A stretch of 41,595 nt of DNA from JAWKTM01 sp041399085 (GTDB lineage Bacteria; Planctomycetota; Planctomycetia; Pirellulales; Pirellulaceae), in assembly GCA_041399085.1 (NCBI GenBank), contig JAWKTM010000063.1:1-41595 (forward strand), in the 5' to 3' direction. The translations under genes and the position numbers were made by a program. Numbering within the stretch: position 1 is the first letter of the stretch; each line of letters begins with the position of its first letter. The notes below the pieces were generated by a model that saw only the letters and a program-made list of their open reading frames with translations, ran no database searches and was not told the origin of the DNA. Positions 26,101 through 33,657 of this stretch are shown piece by piece.

Positions 26101-27261
26101 TCCATCGGCATTCACGTCCGACACCACAATCTGTCGGCCAATCCCTGCTTCGCCATCCGCGCGGCGCGGAATCCACTCGACATGTCCATCGTCATCGCGA
26201 TGCAACTCGAACCAATAAACGACAGCCCCGGCATCCCACATCGGCGCCTGCGTATGGTGCGACCAATACGTCTTGCCGGTCACAATATCCTGCAAACCAT
26301 CGCCGTTCATATCCGCCAATTGCACACTATGCAACTCGGTGAAAACCACTCCGAATGGATTGGCGTCGGGCTTGTCTCCCATAATTGTGTGAGGACGAAA
26401 CACAATCGGAGCGTTCGGCTCCTTGTCACGCAATTGCTCGTACCATACCAACCCGTAAGCGTGTGCGGCGAGGCTGGTAATCACATCATTGTCACCGTCT
26501 CCATCCACGTCGTAGGCGAACATCTCCGCGCCGCCCGCCGGAGCGAAATTCACCTTGTGCAATGTCCACAACGGCTCGCCGTCCAGCGACTTCGGCTGCT
26601 CGAACCAGCCATCCTTCATCAACACATCTTGGCGGCCATCGCCATTCACGTCTCCGACGCCCAAACCGTGCCCGAAGCGTTTTGGTGCGATGTCATCCGA
26701 AATGGCGTGAAACACCCACGGTTTCAATCCATCGGCCGGATCAAACGTGGCGTAGCCAAACTGGCCGTCTCGGGTGCAAACCAGTTCGGGCCGTTCGTCG
26801 CCCACCAAATTCACGAACTGCGGTGATTCGTTCGATACCCAGTCGAACACCTGCCGCTTCTCCCAAGTGGCCGGCTCCGTCTCCTTTCCCCGCCCCGGAT
26901 TCACATACACATAGGCTGGCGTACCCGGAAACCCAACCACCAACACATCATTCGCGCCGTCGCCGCTGAAGTCATACACCCAGGAAAAGAAATTGTCGGC
27001 GTAACCTTCCCGCGGCTGAGCCTTCGGAGGATAAATCGCGTGCGACTCCGTGAAGTCCGGCCCAGCGAACCAATATGGCCCATGCACGACGTCGACTTGA
27101 CCATCGCCGTTGAGGTCGCCAACAGCGACGCCCTCCGAGTAATAGACGTCGGTGAGCTGTTGGCGCTCGAACGAGTCGATCATGCGGCGAGCTTCGTCCG
27201 CACGGATTGTCGAGACCAACGAGCAAGCGAGCCACGCGGTGAGGAAAATTCGGTTCGCCAT
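23113..27261 (-). CDS. Giant secreted PVC-type haem-binding dehydrogenase with FG-GAP, HEAT and cytochrome c parts
   Basis: 1382 aa from the ATG at 27259-27261 (signal peptide MANRIFLTAWLACSLVSTIRA). Order: FG-GAP/VCBS propeller repeats (AVGDLNGDGQVDVVHGPYWF, DVNGDGRQDVLMKDGWFEQP, DVDGDGDNDVITSLA, DMNGDGLQDIVTGKTYW) over about the first 410 residues. Next is the membrane-bound dehydrogenase beta-propeller (HMTVPEGFHVTLAAGEPQVH, DRGRLWVAEAHTYP-like, DTHETLNAFIWGPDGWLYG, FEVFANGSSNPWGVDFDEHG). HEAT-like helical repeats follow, then a cytochrome c motif CAACH with GKVGPDITGSNR. The family is a planctomycete hallmark, thought to oxidise sugars in the periplasm with c-type haem transfer. The stop at 23113 truncates it relative to homologues (see the module at 22611-23112). 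The FG-GAP N-terminal fusion makes it unusually long. Confidence 0.93.
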   Translation of the reverse strand: MANRIFLTAWLACSLVSTIRADEARRMIDSFERQQLTDVYYSEGVAVGDLNGDGQVDVVHGPYWFAGPDFTESHAIYPPKAQPREGYADNFFSWVYDFSGDGANDVLVVGFPGTPAYVYVNPGRGKETEPATWEKRQVFDWVSNESPQFVNLVGDERPELVCTRDGQFGYATFDPADGLKPWVFHAISDDIAPKRFGHGLGVGDVNGDGRQDVLMKDGWFEQPKSLDGEPLWTLHKVNFAPAGGAEMFAYDVDGDGDNDVITSLAAHAYGLVWYEQLRDKEPNAPIVFRPHTIMGDKPDANPFGVVFTELHSVQLADMNGDGLQDIVTGKTYWSHHTQAPMWDAGAVVYWFELHRDDDGHVEWIPRRADGEAGIGRQIVVSDVNADGLPDIATGGMKGCHVLRHSRRTVDEAAWQAAQPRRAAAMADGLTPEEAAAHMTVPEGFHVTLAAGEPQVHQPIAFAIDHRGRLWVAEAHTYPIRAPEGEGRDKIIILEDTDGNGSLDKRTVFIDGLNLVSGLEVGFGGVWVGAAPYFMFIPDRDHDDKPDSQPEILLDGFGYQDTHETLNAFIWGPDGWLYGCHGVFTHSKVGKPGTPDQDRTPMNAAVWRYHPTRHEFEVFANGSSNPWGVDFDEHGQAFITACVIPHLYHVIQGARYQRQGGQHFNPHTYDDIKTIADHAHYVGNIRDHAWWGHEPHAPTDTLSAGGGHAHCGAMIYLGDNWPDEYRGGLYMNNVHGNRVNCDRLERRGSGFVGRHGADLLLANDRWFRGINLKYGPDGGVYLIDWYDKNACHRTNPEIWDRTNGRIFKVTYGQPKSVDVDLSKLSDDELIELQRHKNEWYVRTSRRLLQESGLPLEMRTPLIEMLGEKDTTLRLRALWTLHTLGEIPSTAVLSLLNDSDEYVRAWAIQLTVEDGKVSPAVLERMSQMATDDSSAIVRLYLASALQRLSHEHRWPVLAGLLRHAEDAEDHNLPLMYWYAMEPLVATDPERAIALAESAKIPLIRQYVIRRAAADPQLLDQAVAALTRAGDAAAQTMILDEILRAFEGRVDIPMPESWTPAYDQLVKSKSPAVRERADQIAVLLGDNRIFPRMREQLTDAAAPMEQRQQALAILVRGRDALAVASFQAVLDEPKLRGAAIRALAAFDDPRTSEMLVGRYAKLTADEQRDAIGTLVSRPKSALTLLDAMEDQRIPRTDLHAYHVRQLLEFKTPELEKRIREVWGEIRATSADKQSKIAEWKTRLTEPKLTGADTSNGRRVFAKTCAACHTLFGEGGKVGPDITGSNRANLDYLLENILDPSAVLGKDYRMSIFVMDDGRVISGLVVKETDSAFTVRTINDTVVVAKREIDEQQLSLSLMPEGHDQLSVAEAVDSDAYLCSPTQVAF

Positions 27262-27371
27262 GATTGCTTTCGGGTAAATGCTGCGAGGGAGAAAGCCGCG
27301 GGCTGAAGCGCGTCCCGGCGGGAAGGTACGATTATGAATCAAATTCCATCCCCGGTCGACTTGCCGAACCC

Positions 27372-28446
27372 ATGAAACTCATGCTCAACGAACTACCGCG
27401 CTACGACCGCTCGCTCAGCTACGAAGACAACTATCAGCAGGCCCCCGATCCCGTCGAGCTGGACGTGCCGCCCGTGCCCGGCCCGGCGGAAGACGGTCGC
27501 TGGCGATTCTGCGGACTGCCGGTCGACTCGCCGCTGGGGATTCCCGCTGGCCCGTTGCTTAACGGCCGCTGGTGCTTGTACTACGCCAGCCTCGGATTCG
27601 ACGTGCTGACATACAAAACGGTTCGCAGCTCGGCTCGCGCATGCTATCCGCTGCCGAATCTTCAGCCGGTCGAGTGCGGCATGCTCGAGGGCGGCGAACG
27701 CGAGTTGCCAACGGCCGCCGAGATGCACGGAAGCTGGGCCGTATCGTTCGGAATGCCGTCGCGCGAGCCGGACGTGTGGCGGGCGGACGTCGAACGCACG
27801 CGCCGCCTGCTGCCGCCGGGCAAGCTGCTGTCGGTCTCGGTCGTGGGCAGCGTCCAGCCAGGTTGGTCCATCGAACAACTGGCCGACGACTACGCCCGCT
27901 GTGCCGCTTGGGCCATCGACGCCGGCGCGGATGTGATCGAAACCAACTTCTCGTGCCCGAATGTCGCCACTTGCGACGGCCAGCTATTCCAGCAACCGGA
28001 CGACGCCGCGCTGGTCGCGGCCCGCGTCCGCGAGCGAATCGGCGACACGCCGCTGGTCGTCAAGATCGGTCATATCACCGAGCGAACCGAAGCCGCCCGG
28101 CTACTGCGATCGCTGGCCCCGTCCGTGCAAGCCTTGGCGATGACCAACAGCATCGCCGCCACCGTGCGCGACGAACACGGCTTGCTGTTCGACGGGCAAC
28201 CGCGCGGCATCTGCGGCGCGGCCTGTCGCGAAGGTTCGATCCGCCAGACCAAGTTGTTCGCCGCTCTCATTCGGGAACTTGGCCTGTCCATCGAGCTGAT
28301 CGGCGTTGGCGGAGCGGAAACCGCCGAACACGTCCGCGAATATCTTCCCGCCGCCGGGCGCCCAAGCCGTCCACATCGCCACCGCCGCGATGCGGAATCC
28401 GCTGGTCGGCTTGAGGATTCGCGAAACTTCTGCCGGGCGATGCTGA
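27372..28446 (+). CDS. Dihydroorotate-dehydrogenase-like FMN enzyme (single-base frameshift near its 3' end)
   Basis: Start ATG 27372 (MKLMLNELPRYDRSLSYEDN). TIM-barrel FMN oxidoreductase: GLPVDSPLGIPAGPLLNGRW, LGFDVLTYKTVRS, VIETNFSCPNV, LVVKIGHIT and SIELIGVGGAETAEHVREYL. After YLPAAG the frame as written runs out of family and stops only at 28679. One base later it continues GAQAVHIATAAMRNPLVGLR and stops at 28444-28446, the expected end. An extra G in the GGG at 28356-28358 explains this; the corrected protein is 357 aa. Family members include dihydroorotate and dihydropyrimidine dehydrogenases; the exact substrate is unknown. Divergent from the dehydrogenase gene with 110 bases between them. 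Confidence 0.82.
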
Positions 28447-28576
28447 CCCGAACGAAGGTCTCGCCAGTTCGGATCATGCATGAGGTGACCTGGTTTGTGG
28501 GCGTCAGCGCTCTCATCCAATGCGTGGTTGCAAGAACAGGGACCGCGGATTCTGAAGACCTTCTCCGCATCATTTG

Positions 28577-28842
28577 CCCACTGCGACACGCGGAACAGGC
28601 ACTGCGAGGCTCCGAACGGCCACTGCGAGGCTCCGGAACGGCTACCGCGAAGCTCCGAATGGCCACTGCGAGGCACTGAATGGCCACTGCGAAGCCACGA
28701 ACGCCACTGCGAGGCTCCGAACGGGCACCGCAGGCTCGAATGGGCACTTCCAGTTCTGAATGGCCACGGCGAAGCTCCGAACGGCCACTGCGAGGCGCCT
28801 GGAAGGCACGGCAGGCTCGGAACGGCCACTGCGAACTGCACG
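28577..28842 (+). repeat. Degenerate tandem array, ~13 units of ~21 bp
   Basis: Consensus about GCCACTGCGAGGCTCCGAACG. Units vary from 19 to 22 bases and carry substitutions and small indels; the best copies lie near 28619 and 28702. In one plus frame it spells a heptapeptide NGHCEAP, in a minus frame ASQWPFG, so former coding use is possible. There are no unique spacers, so it is not a CRISPR. Confidence 0.8.
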
Positions 28843-28851
28843 ACCATTTCA

Positions 28852-28965
28852 CCCGTCGCAATGGCCGCCTGACCCGCCGCAGGCCGTTCGACCCGCCGCA
28901 ACAGCCGTTTGAACTGCTTCCAGCAGTTGTTTGAACCGGCTTAAACAGCCGTTTGAACCGTCGCC
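28852..28965 (+). repeat. Second tandem array, ~5-6 units of ~21 bp, different consensus
   Basis: Units such as CCCGCCGCAACAGCCGTTTGA, CCCGCCGCAGGCCGTTCGA and ACCGGCTTAAACAGCCGTTTGA follow the first array almost directly and keep its 21-base period but not its sequence. Confidence 0.65.
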
Positions 28966-29244
28966 TGGTTATCTGGTGCTCCGCAGTGGCAGGCCAGAAG
29001 CGCCTGTGTGGGTGCCGTTTGGCGCCGTAGAGGCTGTTGAAAGCTTCGCATCGGCCAACTCGTCGGCCGAAGACGCCGCTTTTGTGGGTGAACTCAGGGC
29101 TGTGGATGCTATCGCCCTGAAATGCGACAGACGCTAAACTCGAGTCGCATCCCAATCGCTGAAGCGTCTGAACGGCCGGCGTGTGTGTGACAGTCGTGGG
29201 ATTGTCGTGGATTGCCTGGCAATCTGGAAAGTTGATCGTTGAGT

Positions 29245-29268
29245 GGCCTAAGACGATGTCGTTAGGCC
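29245..29268 (-). terminator. Hairpin after the aminotransferase relic
   Basis: GGCCTAA (29245-29251)/TTAGGCC (29262-29268) with inner GAC-GAT-GTC pairing around one bulged base. It lies 20 bases after the reconstructed minus-strand stop at 29288, where a terminator of that gene would be expected. Confidence 0.5.
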
Positions 29269-29287
29269 GCTCGGCATTTAACTCGCG

Positions 29288-30175
29288 TCAAGAAGAGCGG
29301 CGAGCCAATTTGCTGGCTTGTTGCTGGATATCCGGCCATCAGCTGGCTCCATGTGGTCACAGTTTACATAGAGATCGCCGGGGTCGGCCATCGCTGATGA
29401 GGCAATCATCACCTGGACGACGGAAGAATGCAGGGCGAAGTGCTGGTCAGCATCACTTCATCCGCCGCCCGCACCGTCCGGCTGAATGTCGCGAGACCGT
29501 CGACTGAAACCGGCGGCCAGTTCCTCCAGCACGGTGATGCGCAGTTCGCGGCAATTATCCAACGGCGCGACGATCCCTTCGGATTCGCAGCCATCAACAG
29601 ATTCGGGTTGTTGAAGTTCCTGCTGGCGAAATCGTCAGGGTGATCCAGCATCAACGTCGCGCGTGAGGTCGTCGGTTAAGCTTCACGATCGGCCAAGCGG
29701 GTCGTAGCAGCATGCGGCTGCGGCATTTCAGCTCGGGCGGCAAACAATCGGGCGGCAGGTGACGCACGCTGCTGACTACCAACGGTACGCCTCGGTCGTA
29801 TTCGTCGGCCCAAGTGCCGAATGGCAACGGCGTGGTATGCATTCCGATCGTGGGCGAATTGGCTCCGGCGATCCCCGGCGTTACGAACAACGACAGATTC
29901 AAATCATCGCCGGCCGCCAGCAAGGCATGATTACGGCGAGCCAGCTCGGTGGCGACTTCGCCCAGGTCGTTCATCGATTGATGCAGCGAAATGCCGACGA
30001 TCGCGAGCGACCGTTCGAGCCGCTGCAAGTGTTGCTCCAGCCGAAACAGCTTGCCGCCAAACGTTCGCAGCCGTTCGGCCACGGTGGCTCAGCAGGAAGC
30101 CCAGGTCGTTGACCGAGACGGCCGCTTCCGCCGCCGAGATCCATTAATCAAACGAGATAAGCCAATGGCCGCCAT
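29288..30175 (-). pseudogene. Class IV aminotransferase (BCAT/aminodeoxychorismate-lyase-like), frame broken many times
   Basis: The minus strand, joined across frames, reads MAAIGLSRLING, ISAAEAAVSVNDLGFLL, ATVAERLRTFGGKLFRLEQH-LQRLERSLAIVGI, DDLNLSLFVTPG, TTPLPFGTWADEYDRGVPLV, PPELKCRSRM (PLP Lys), LADREA, GIVAPLDNC, TVLEELAA, AADEVMLTSTSPCILP, ISDGRP and DIQQQASKLARRSS with a stop at 29288. Order and spacing match a full-length (~290 aa) class IV aminotransferase. At least six frame changes occur, and some conserved stretches (the HYYLADRE and LPGIT regions) are also changed in sequence. Start ATG 30173-30175 lies 10 bases after the upstream membrane-protein stop, so both were one operon. 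As written, no functional protein can be made. Confidence 0.8.
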
Positions 30176-30185
30176 GCGGACGGTC

Positions 30186-30659
30186 CTAGCGGGACTTGGA
30201 GCCAATGATTCGTCGGAAAACCAACCAACCCAGCGGAAACAGAATCGCAAAGCCGAGCAGCACCGCGCCCAGCGAGCCGACGATCCAGGCGACGACGTTC
30301 AAAGCCGCGGGCGGAAGCGTCGTTTCGAGCGAGCGGAGCACGAACACCATGACCGCCGTGAACGCGCCGAAGACAACCAGCGTCCAGAGGCAAGTGAGCA
30401 ACGTGACGACCGCCTTGCCGGCCGGCGAAAATCCGCGACTGCTCCATAACACCGGCAATCCGGCGGTAAGCGTGACGCCGAACAGCAACCCCAACACGGC
30501 GGCTTGGTTGTCGATCACCCGCAGCGGCGGCGCGACAGGTTTCGCGGCGTCGCGTCCGGAGCTCGCGGCCTCCGTATCGGCGGATTGCGCCGCGGAATCT
30601 CTCGCGGCCGAGTCCTGAGAGGCTGAAGCTTGTGCGGCGGGAACAGGTTCGTCGGTCAC
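30186..30659 (-). CDS. Small integral membrane protein of unknown function
   Basis: 157 aa read from GTG at 30657-30659. The N-terminal 45 residues are low-complexity Ala/Ser/Asp/Glu-rich (PAAQASASQDSAARDSAAQS). About three transmembrane helices follow (AAVLGLLFGVTLTAGLPVLW, AVVTLLTCLWTLVVFGAFTA, NVVAWIVGSLGAVLLGFAIL) and a basic tail FRRIIGSKSR. No known domain. Directly followed by the aminotransferase relic, 10 bases away. The GTG start has no clear ribosome site; it overlaps the TGA of a short upstream open frame (30656-30856), which would allow coupled translation if that frame is real. Confidence 0.7.
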   Translation of the reverse strand: MTDEPVPAAQASASQDSAARDSAAQSADTEAASSGRDAAKPVAPPLRVIDNQAAVLGLLFGVTLTAGLPVLWSSRGFSPAGKAVVTLLTCLWTLVVFGAFTAVMVFVLRSLETTLPPAALNVVAWIVGSLGAVLLGFAILFPLGWLVFRRIIGSKSR

Positions 30660-30816
30660 GGGGATGAAGCGAACGAGTCGCGGGATGGAGACGCGGGAAG
30701 CGGTTTTTGAGCGACATCGCCAAAGCGTCGAATCAAGCGACGGAGCGTATCGCGATGGCCGAAGTACTCTACTTCCAACCGATGGCGAGGTGAACCGACG
30801 TAGCGAACGCCGTGAC

Positions 30817-32019
30817 CTAAATCAGCTGGGGCGATTGTTTCAGGCGGCGAAACCACTCGGCTCGCTCCGGCGCTCGATCACAAGCCACGATGAACGCCGC
30901 CATCAATTGAGCTTGGTAGTCGACCAGCCGCCACAAGCCGCCGTCGGGTTGGATCATTCCCGCCACGAACAGGAAATCATGTTGCGGATGAAAGGCGTTC
31001 AAATACATTCGCGGCCATCCCGCTTCGTCCAGAATCAGCGAGCGGTCGAGAAAAGGAAAGTCGATTTGAAAGCCGGTGGCGTAAACGATTGTGTCGATCG
31101 CCTCCTCGGAACCATCGGCGAAACGAACGCGATCGCCGCACAGGCGGGCAATGTCGGGCTTGGGACGAATCTCGCCGTGGCCGACGAAGTACAAGAGCTG
31201 CGAATTCACGATCGGATGCGTCTCGAACAGACGGTGTTCGGGACGCGGCAAACCGTAGCGTTCCGGGCCGCCGACTGACAGCCGGATCATCGCCATCGCA
31301 ATCCGACGGCGCAGCCACAGCGGCAGTCGCCAGCGATGCAGTCGCTCGCCGCAGCGGTCGATTGGCTTGCCCAGAAGAAACTTGGGCAGGAAGTGATAAC
31401 CGCGTCGCATGCTATGAAACACAGCGGTGGCTTGGCCCACCGCATCCACCGCGATATCGCAGCCCGAGTTCCCCGCGCCCACGACCAACACGCGGCGGCC
31501 ACGTAGGCTCTCGGGCGACTTGTAATCGCGAGAATGTAGTATTTCGCCGCAAAATTCACCCGGATACTCGGGCAGCATTGGCGTATGGTGATGCCCGTTG
31601 GCGATCACGACGCCGCGATATCGCCGTTCCTCCCCGTTGCTCAGCCGCACGGCCCAAACCGGCCGTCCTTCATAAGTTTCCGGGGCCACCGACTCGACGC
31701 TGGTGTTGAATTGGATGCGGGGATAGAGCTCGAACTTGCTAGCATAGCCACGCAGGTACTCGAGCGCCTGTCGGTGGCTGGGGTAGGGTGGCCAGCCCGT
31801 TGGCATGGGGTAATCAGTAAATTCGGTTAACCGCTTCGACGAAATCAAATGGGTCGACTCATAAACGCTGCTTGATTCACGTCCGAAGTACCAGTTGCCG
31901 CCGACGTCATCCTCGCGCTCGAAACAGTCGAACGGGATTCGACTTTGCTGAAAGTTCTTCGCCACCGTCAGTCCCGACGGCCCGGCTCCGATGAGGCAGA
32001 ATTTGGATGGCTGTGGCAT
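30817..32019 (-). CDS. Flavin-containing monooxygenase (FMO family)
   Basis: 400 aa from the ATG at 32017-32019 (MPQPSKFCLIGAGPSGLTVA); the open frame reaches further upstream but that part is promoter-like DNA. FAD-binding GAGPSG near the N-terminus, NADPH-binding VLVVGAGNSGCDIAVDA in the middle, and the FMO fingerprint FCGEILHSRDY (FxGxxxHxxxY) between them; the ATG motif YATGFQIDFPFLD is near the C-terminus. Such enzymes oxygenate nitrogen or sulfur atoms, or ketones, using NADPH and O2. Cytosolic; the substrate is unknown. Divergent from the HhH/HTH gene. Confidence 0.92.
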   Translation of the reverse strand: MPQPSKFCLIGAGPSGLTVAKNFQQSRIPFDCFEREDDVGGNWYFGRESSSVYESTHLISSKRLTEFTDYPMPTGWPPYPSHRQALEYLRGYASKFELYPRIQFNTSVESVAPETYEGRPVWAVRLSNGEERRYRGVVIANGHHHTPMLPEYPGEFCGEILHSRDYKSPESLRGRRVLVVGAGNSGCDIAVDAVGQATAVFHSMRRGYHFLPKFLLGKPIDRCGERLHRWRLPLWLRRRIAMAMIRLSVGGPERYGLPRPEHRLFETHPIVNSQLLYFVGHGEIRPKPDIARLCGDRVRFADGSEEAIDTIVYATGFQIDFPFLDRSLILDEAGWPRMYLNAFHPQHDFLFVAGMIQPDGGLWRLVDYQAQLMAAFIVACDRAPERAEWFRRLKQSPQLI

Positions 32020-32370
32020 GGGACGGGAGTGAAAAAAATTTTGCGACGGTGGCTTGACGTTTCCGTCAGAACTGTAAAGAATAATGCTCAAGTAAAGTTT
32101 TTCGATAACTTTCCCGCTTGATTTTTCGGATCGGCTGAAACGGAGAAGGGAGCGGCGTCGCCTTGGGGGCGGCCCGTTTGTTTCGGTCGATCTCCCACCT
32201 TGATTATCTCCAGGAACAGAGTTCACGCGCCGTGTCGTCGCAGTCTTACGCGGGCTAGCTGCACGGTCATCGGTTTCCGAACGCGGGCGAATTCGTCCGT
32301 CGGAAAGCGACTGCCAATGCTATCTGCCTCGGCTTGCGCGCGGAGCGTACTGTGAAAGAGGGTATTGTTT
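32020..32370. promoter_or_regulatory. Divergent intergenic region with plus-strand promoter and long structured leader
   Basis: TTGACG (32054-32059), 17 bases, AAGAAT (32077-32082) form a candidate sigma-70 promoter (5/6 and 4/6 matches). It would give a leader of about 280 bases before the ATG at 32371. The leader contains a stem-loop at 32274-32306: TTTCCGA/TCGGAAA outer stem, a 3-base bulge, CGGGCG/CGTCCG inner stem and an AATT loop. No open frame is convincing here. Post-transcriptional control of the downstream gene is possible. Confidence 0.45.
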
Positions 32371-33438
32371 ATGGCTAATGTTCAAACGGCCGCCAGTCTC
32401 ATGTTGGCCAGCAACTTCACGCACATTCGCGACATCCTATTGGACGAGCAGTTCCAGTCTCGCTGGGACAAGCCGCTCGCCTACTGGACCTTACCAAATG
32501 ACCGGCGGTTGCCGATAGCGTTGCTCGGCCGGCCCTTGGGTGAAATCCTCAAGACGCCGTTCGAGCAACTGGCGGCCACGCCTGGCATTGGCGAGAAGAA
32601 GATCAAGACGCTTTTGATCTTGTTGCAACGTGCTCAAAACGAAGTAACCGTTGCCCAGGAGGAAAGCGAGGACCCCGAAATGAGCGCGACACCGAACCTG
32701 AGCTGTCTGGACGAGAATGGCATTTTCGATCCGACGGTGGTTTCCGAGGCGATGTGGGCTGATTGGCGCGAAACCGTCAAGCGGCACGACATGCTCGATT
32801 ACGCCTTGGGCCGTCTCACGCCGACGCTGCAGGAAATGCCGACGGTGATTTGGCATACGCCGCTGAGCAACTATCTGGATGTGTCTTTGGCCGAAATGCG
32901 AGCGCTGAAGACGCATGGCGAGAAACGCGTCCGCGTGGTGCTGGAAGTGTTTTACCTCGTCCATCGGCTGCTGGGAAAATCTCAGCCGTCCGATCATCTC
33001 GAAGTGCGGTTGGTGCCGCAATTCGTCCAACCGATTGAGAACTGGATTCGCCAGTCCGTCTCGGGCGACGTGATTCTGACGCTCGACGACGTGCGGCAGA
33101 ACGTGATCATTCCGCTGTTGGATCAAGTGAAGCTCGACGCCGGCATCGCCGTTTATCTGCTGGCTCAAGAACGGTTGGGAGTCAACGGGACGCCGATGAG
33201 CGTTCGGGCCCAATCGCGTCGGCTGGGAGTGACGCGGGCCCGCGTTTACCACTTGCTGGATGAATGCGCGAAGATCATGGAAGTGCGTTGGCCCGAGGGC
33301 AAGATGATGTTCCGGGAATTGGAACGCAAGCTCGAAAAGCAACGCATGTCGGAAGACAACCTGATTATCTTCGACAGCATGCGTGACTTGTACTATCCGA
33401 AGCCACAAACGAATTACGTCGCGCCGGCGTTCGCTTAA
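32371..33438 (+). CDS. Putative DNA-binding protein with HhH-like and HTH-like motifs
   Basis: 355 aa from ATG 32371 (a TTG at 32365 is in frame but less likely; AGAGGG lies upstream). No signal peptide. Near residues 68-90, LAATPGIGEKKIKTLLILLQ resembles a helix-hairpin-helix (PGIGxxK). Near 275-310, MSVRAQSRRLGVTRARVYHL followed by LDECAKIMEVRWPEG looks like a helix-turn-helix, sigma region 4 or ParB/KorB style. The middle is helical without recognised domain. Both motifs suggest sequence-specific or structure-specific DNA binding; a role in transcription or nucleoid function is inference. I believe this family is conserved in Pirellulales but cannot check. Followed by a strong terminator, so monocistronic. 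Confidence 0.75.
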   Translation: MANVQTAASLMLASNFTHIRDILLDEQFQSRWDKPLAYWTLPNDRRLPIALLGRPLGEILKTPFEQLAATPGIGEKKIKTLLILLQRAQNEVTVAQEESEDPEMSATPNLSCLDENGIFDPTVVSEAMWADWRETVKRHDMLDYALGRLTPTLQEMPTVIWHTPLSNYLDVSLAEMRALKTHGEKRVRVVLEVFYLVHRLLGKSQPSDHLEVRLVPQFVQPIENWIRQSVSGDVILTLDDVRQNVIIPLLDQVKLDAGIAVYLLAQERLGVNGTPMSVRAQSRRLGVTRARVYHLLDECAKIMEVRWPEGKMMFRELERKLEKQRMSEDNLIIFDSMRDLYYPKPQTNYVAPAFA

Positions 33439-33553
33439 CGTCGGCGCGGAACCATTGGCAGTTTGAAGTCAGCCGCATTGCGGAACTTCAACCGCCGGAT
33501 GGAAGTTGGCGTTGAAGTGAAACCGCTCGGTTGTCCGAGTTGTCCCCAATGCA

Positions 33554-33595
33554 AAACAGGCTGAACCCACATCTTGCTGGGCTCAGCCTGTTTTT
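33554..33595. terminator. Strong bidirectional terminator
   Basis: AAACAGGCTGA-a-CCCA (33554-33569) pairs with TGGG-c-TCAGCCTGTTT (33578-33593), followed by TT on plus and by a run of A before it (T on minus). It serves the gene ending at 33438 and the convergent one ending at 33658. Confidence 0.9.
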
Positions 33596-33657
33596 GTGCG
33601 CGGTTGAATTCGATGTCGCTTGAAGGGCTCGCGGACGCCTTCAGACGTATCGTGGCT

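Larger units (their letters stand above)
28447..29287. other. Long non-coding stretch holding two repeat arrays
   Basis: 841 bases between the DHOD-like gene and the aminotransferase relic. Apart from the two arrays and the hairpin listed separately I see no gene; open frames on either strand here are products of the 21-base periodicity and have no recognisable domain. Confidence 0.55.

Noticed and set aside
23113..27261. Plus-strand open frames inside the dehydrogenase gene (for example 25837-26826)
   Set aside because: Shadow frames with His/Arg-rich sequence; the minus strand carries continuous known domains.
28577..28965. CRISPR array
   Set aside because: Units adjoin each other without unique spacers, are degenerate and show no palindromic repeat; no cas gene is present.
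28070..29155. Minus-strand open frame of 361 residues across the repeat arrays
   Set aside because: It covers antisense DHOD sequence and the 21-base repeats; the openness follows from a period divisible by three, and there is no start signal or domain.
30656..30856. 66-residue minus-strand frame whose TGA overlaps the GTG start of the membrane protein
   Set aside because: Overlap would fit translational coupling, but it starts with GTG inside the FMO gene end, lacks a ribosome site and has no recognisable sequence; kept only as a possibility.
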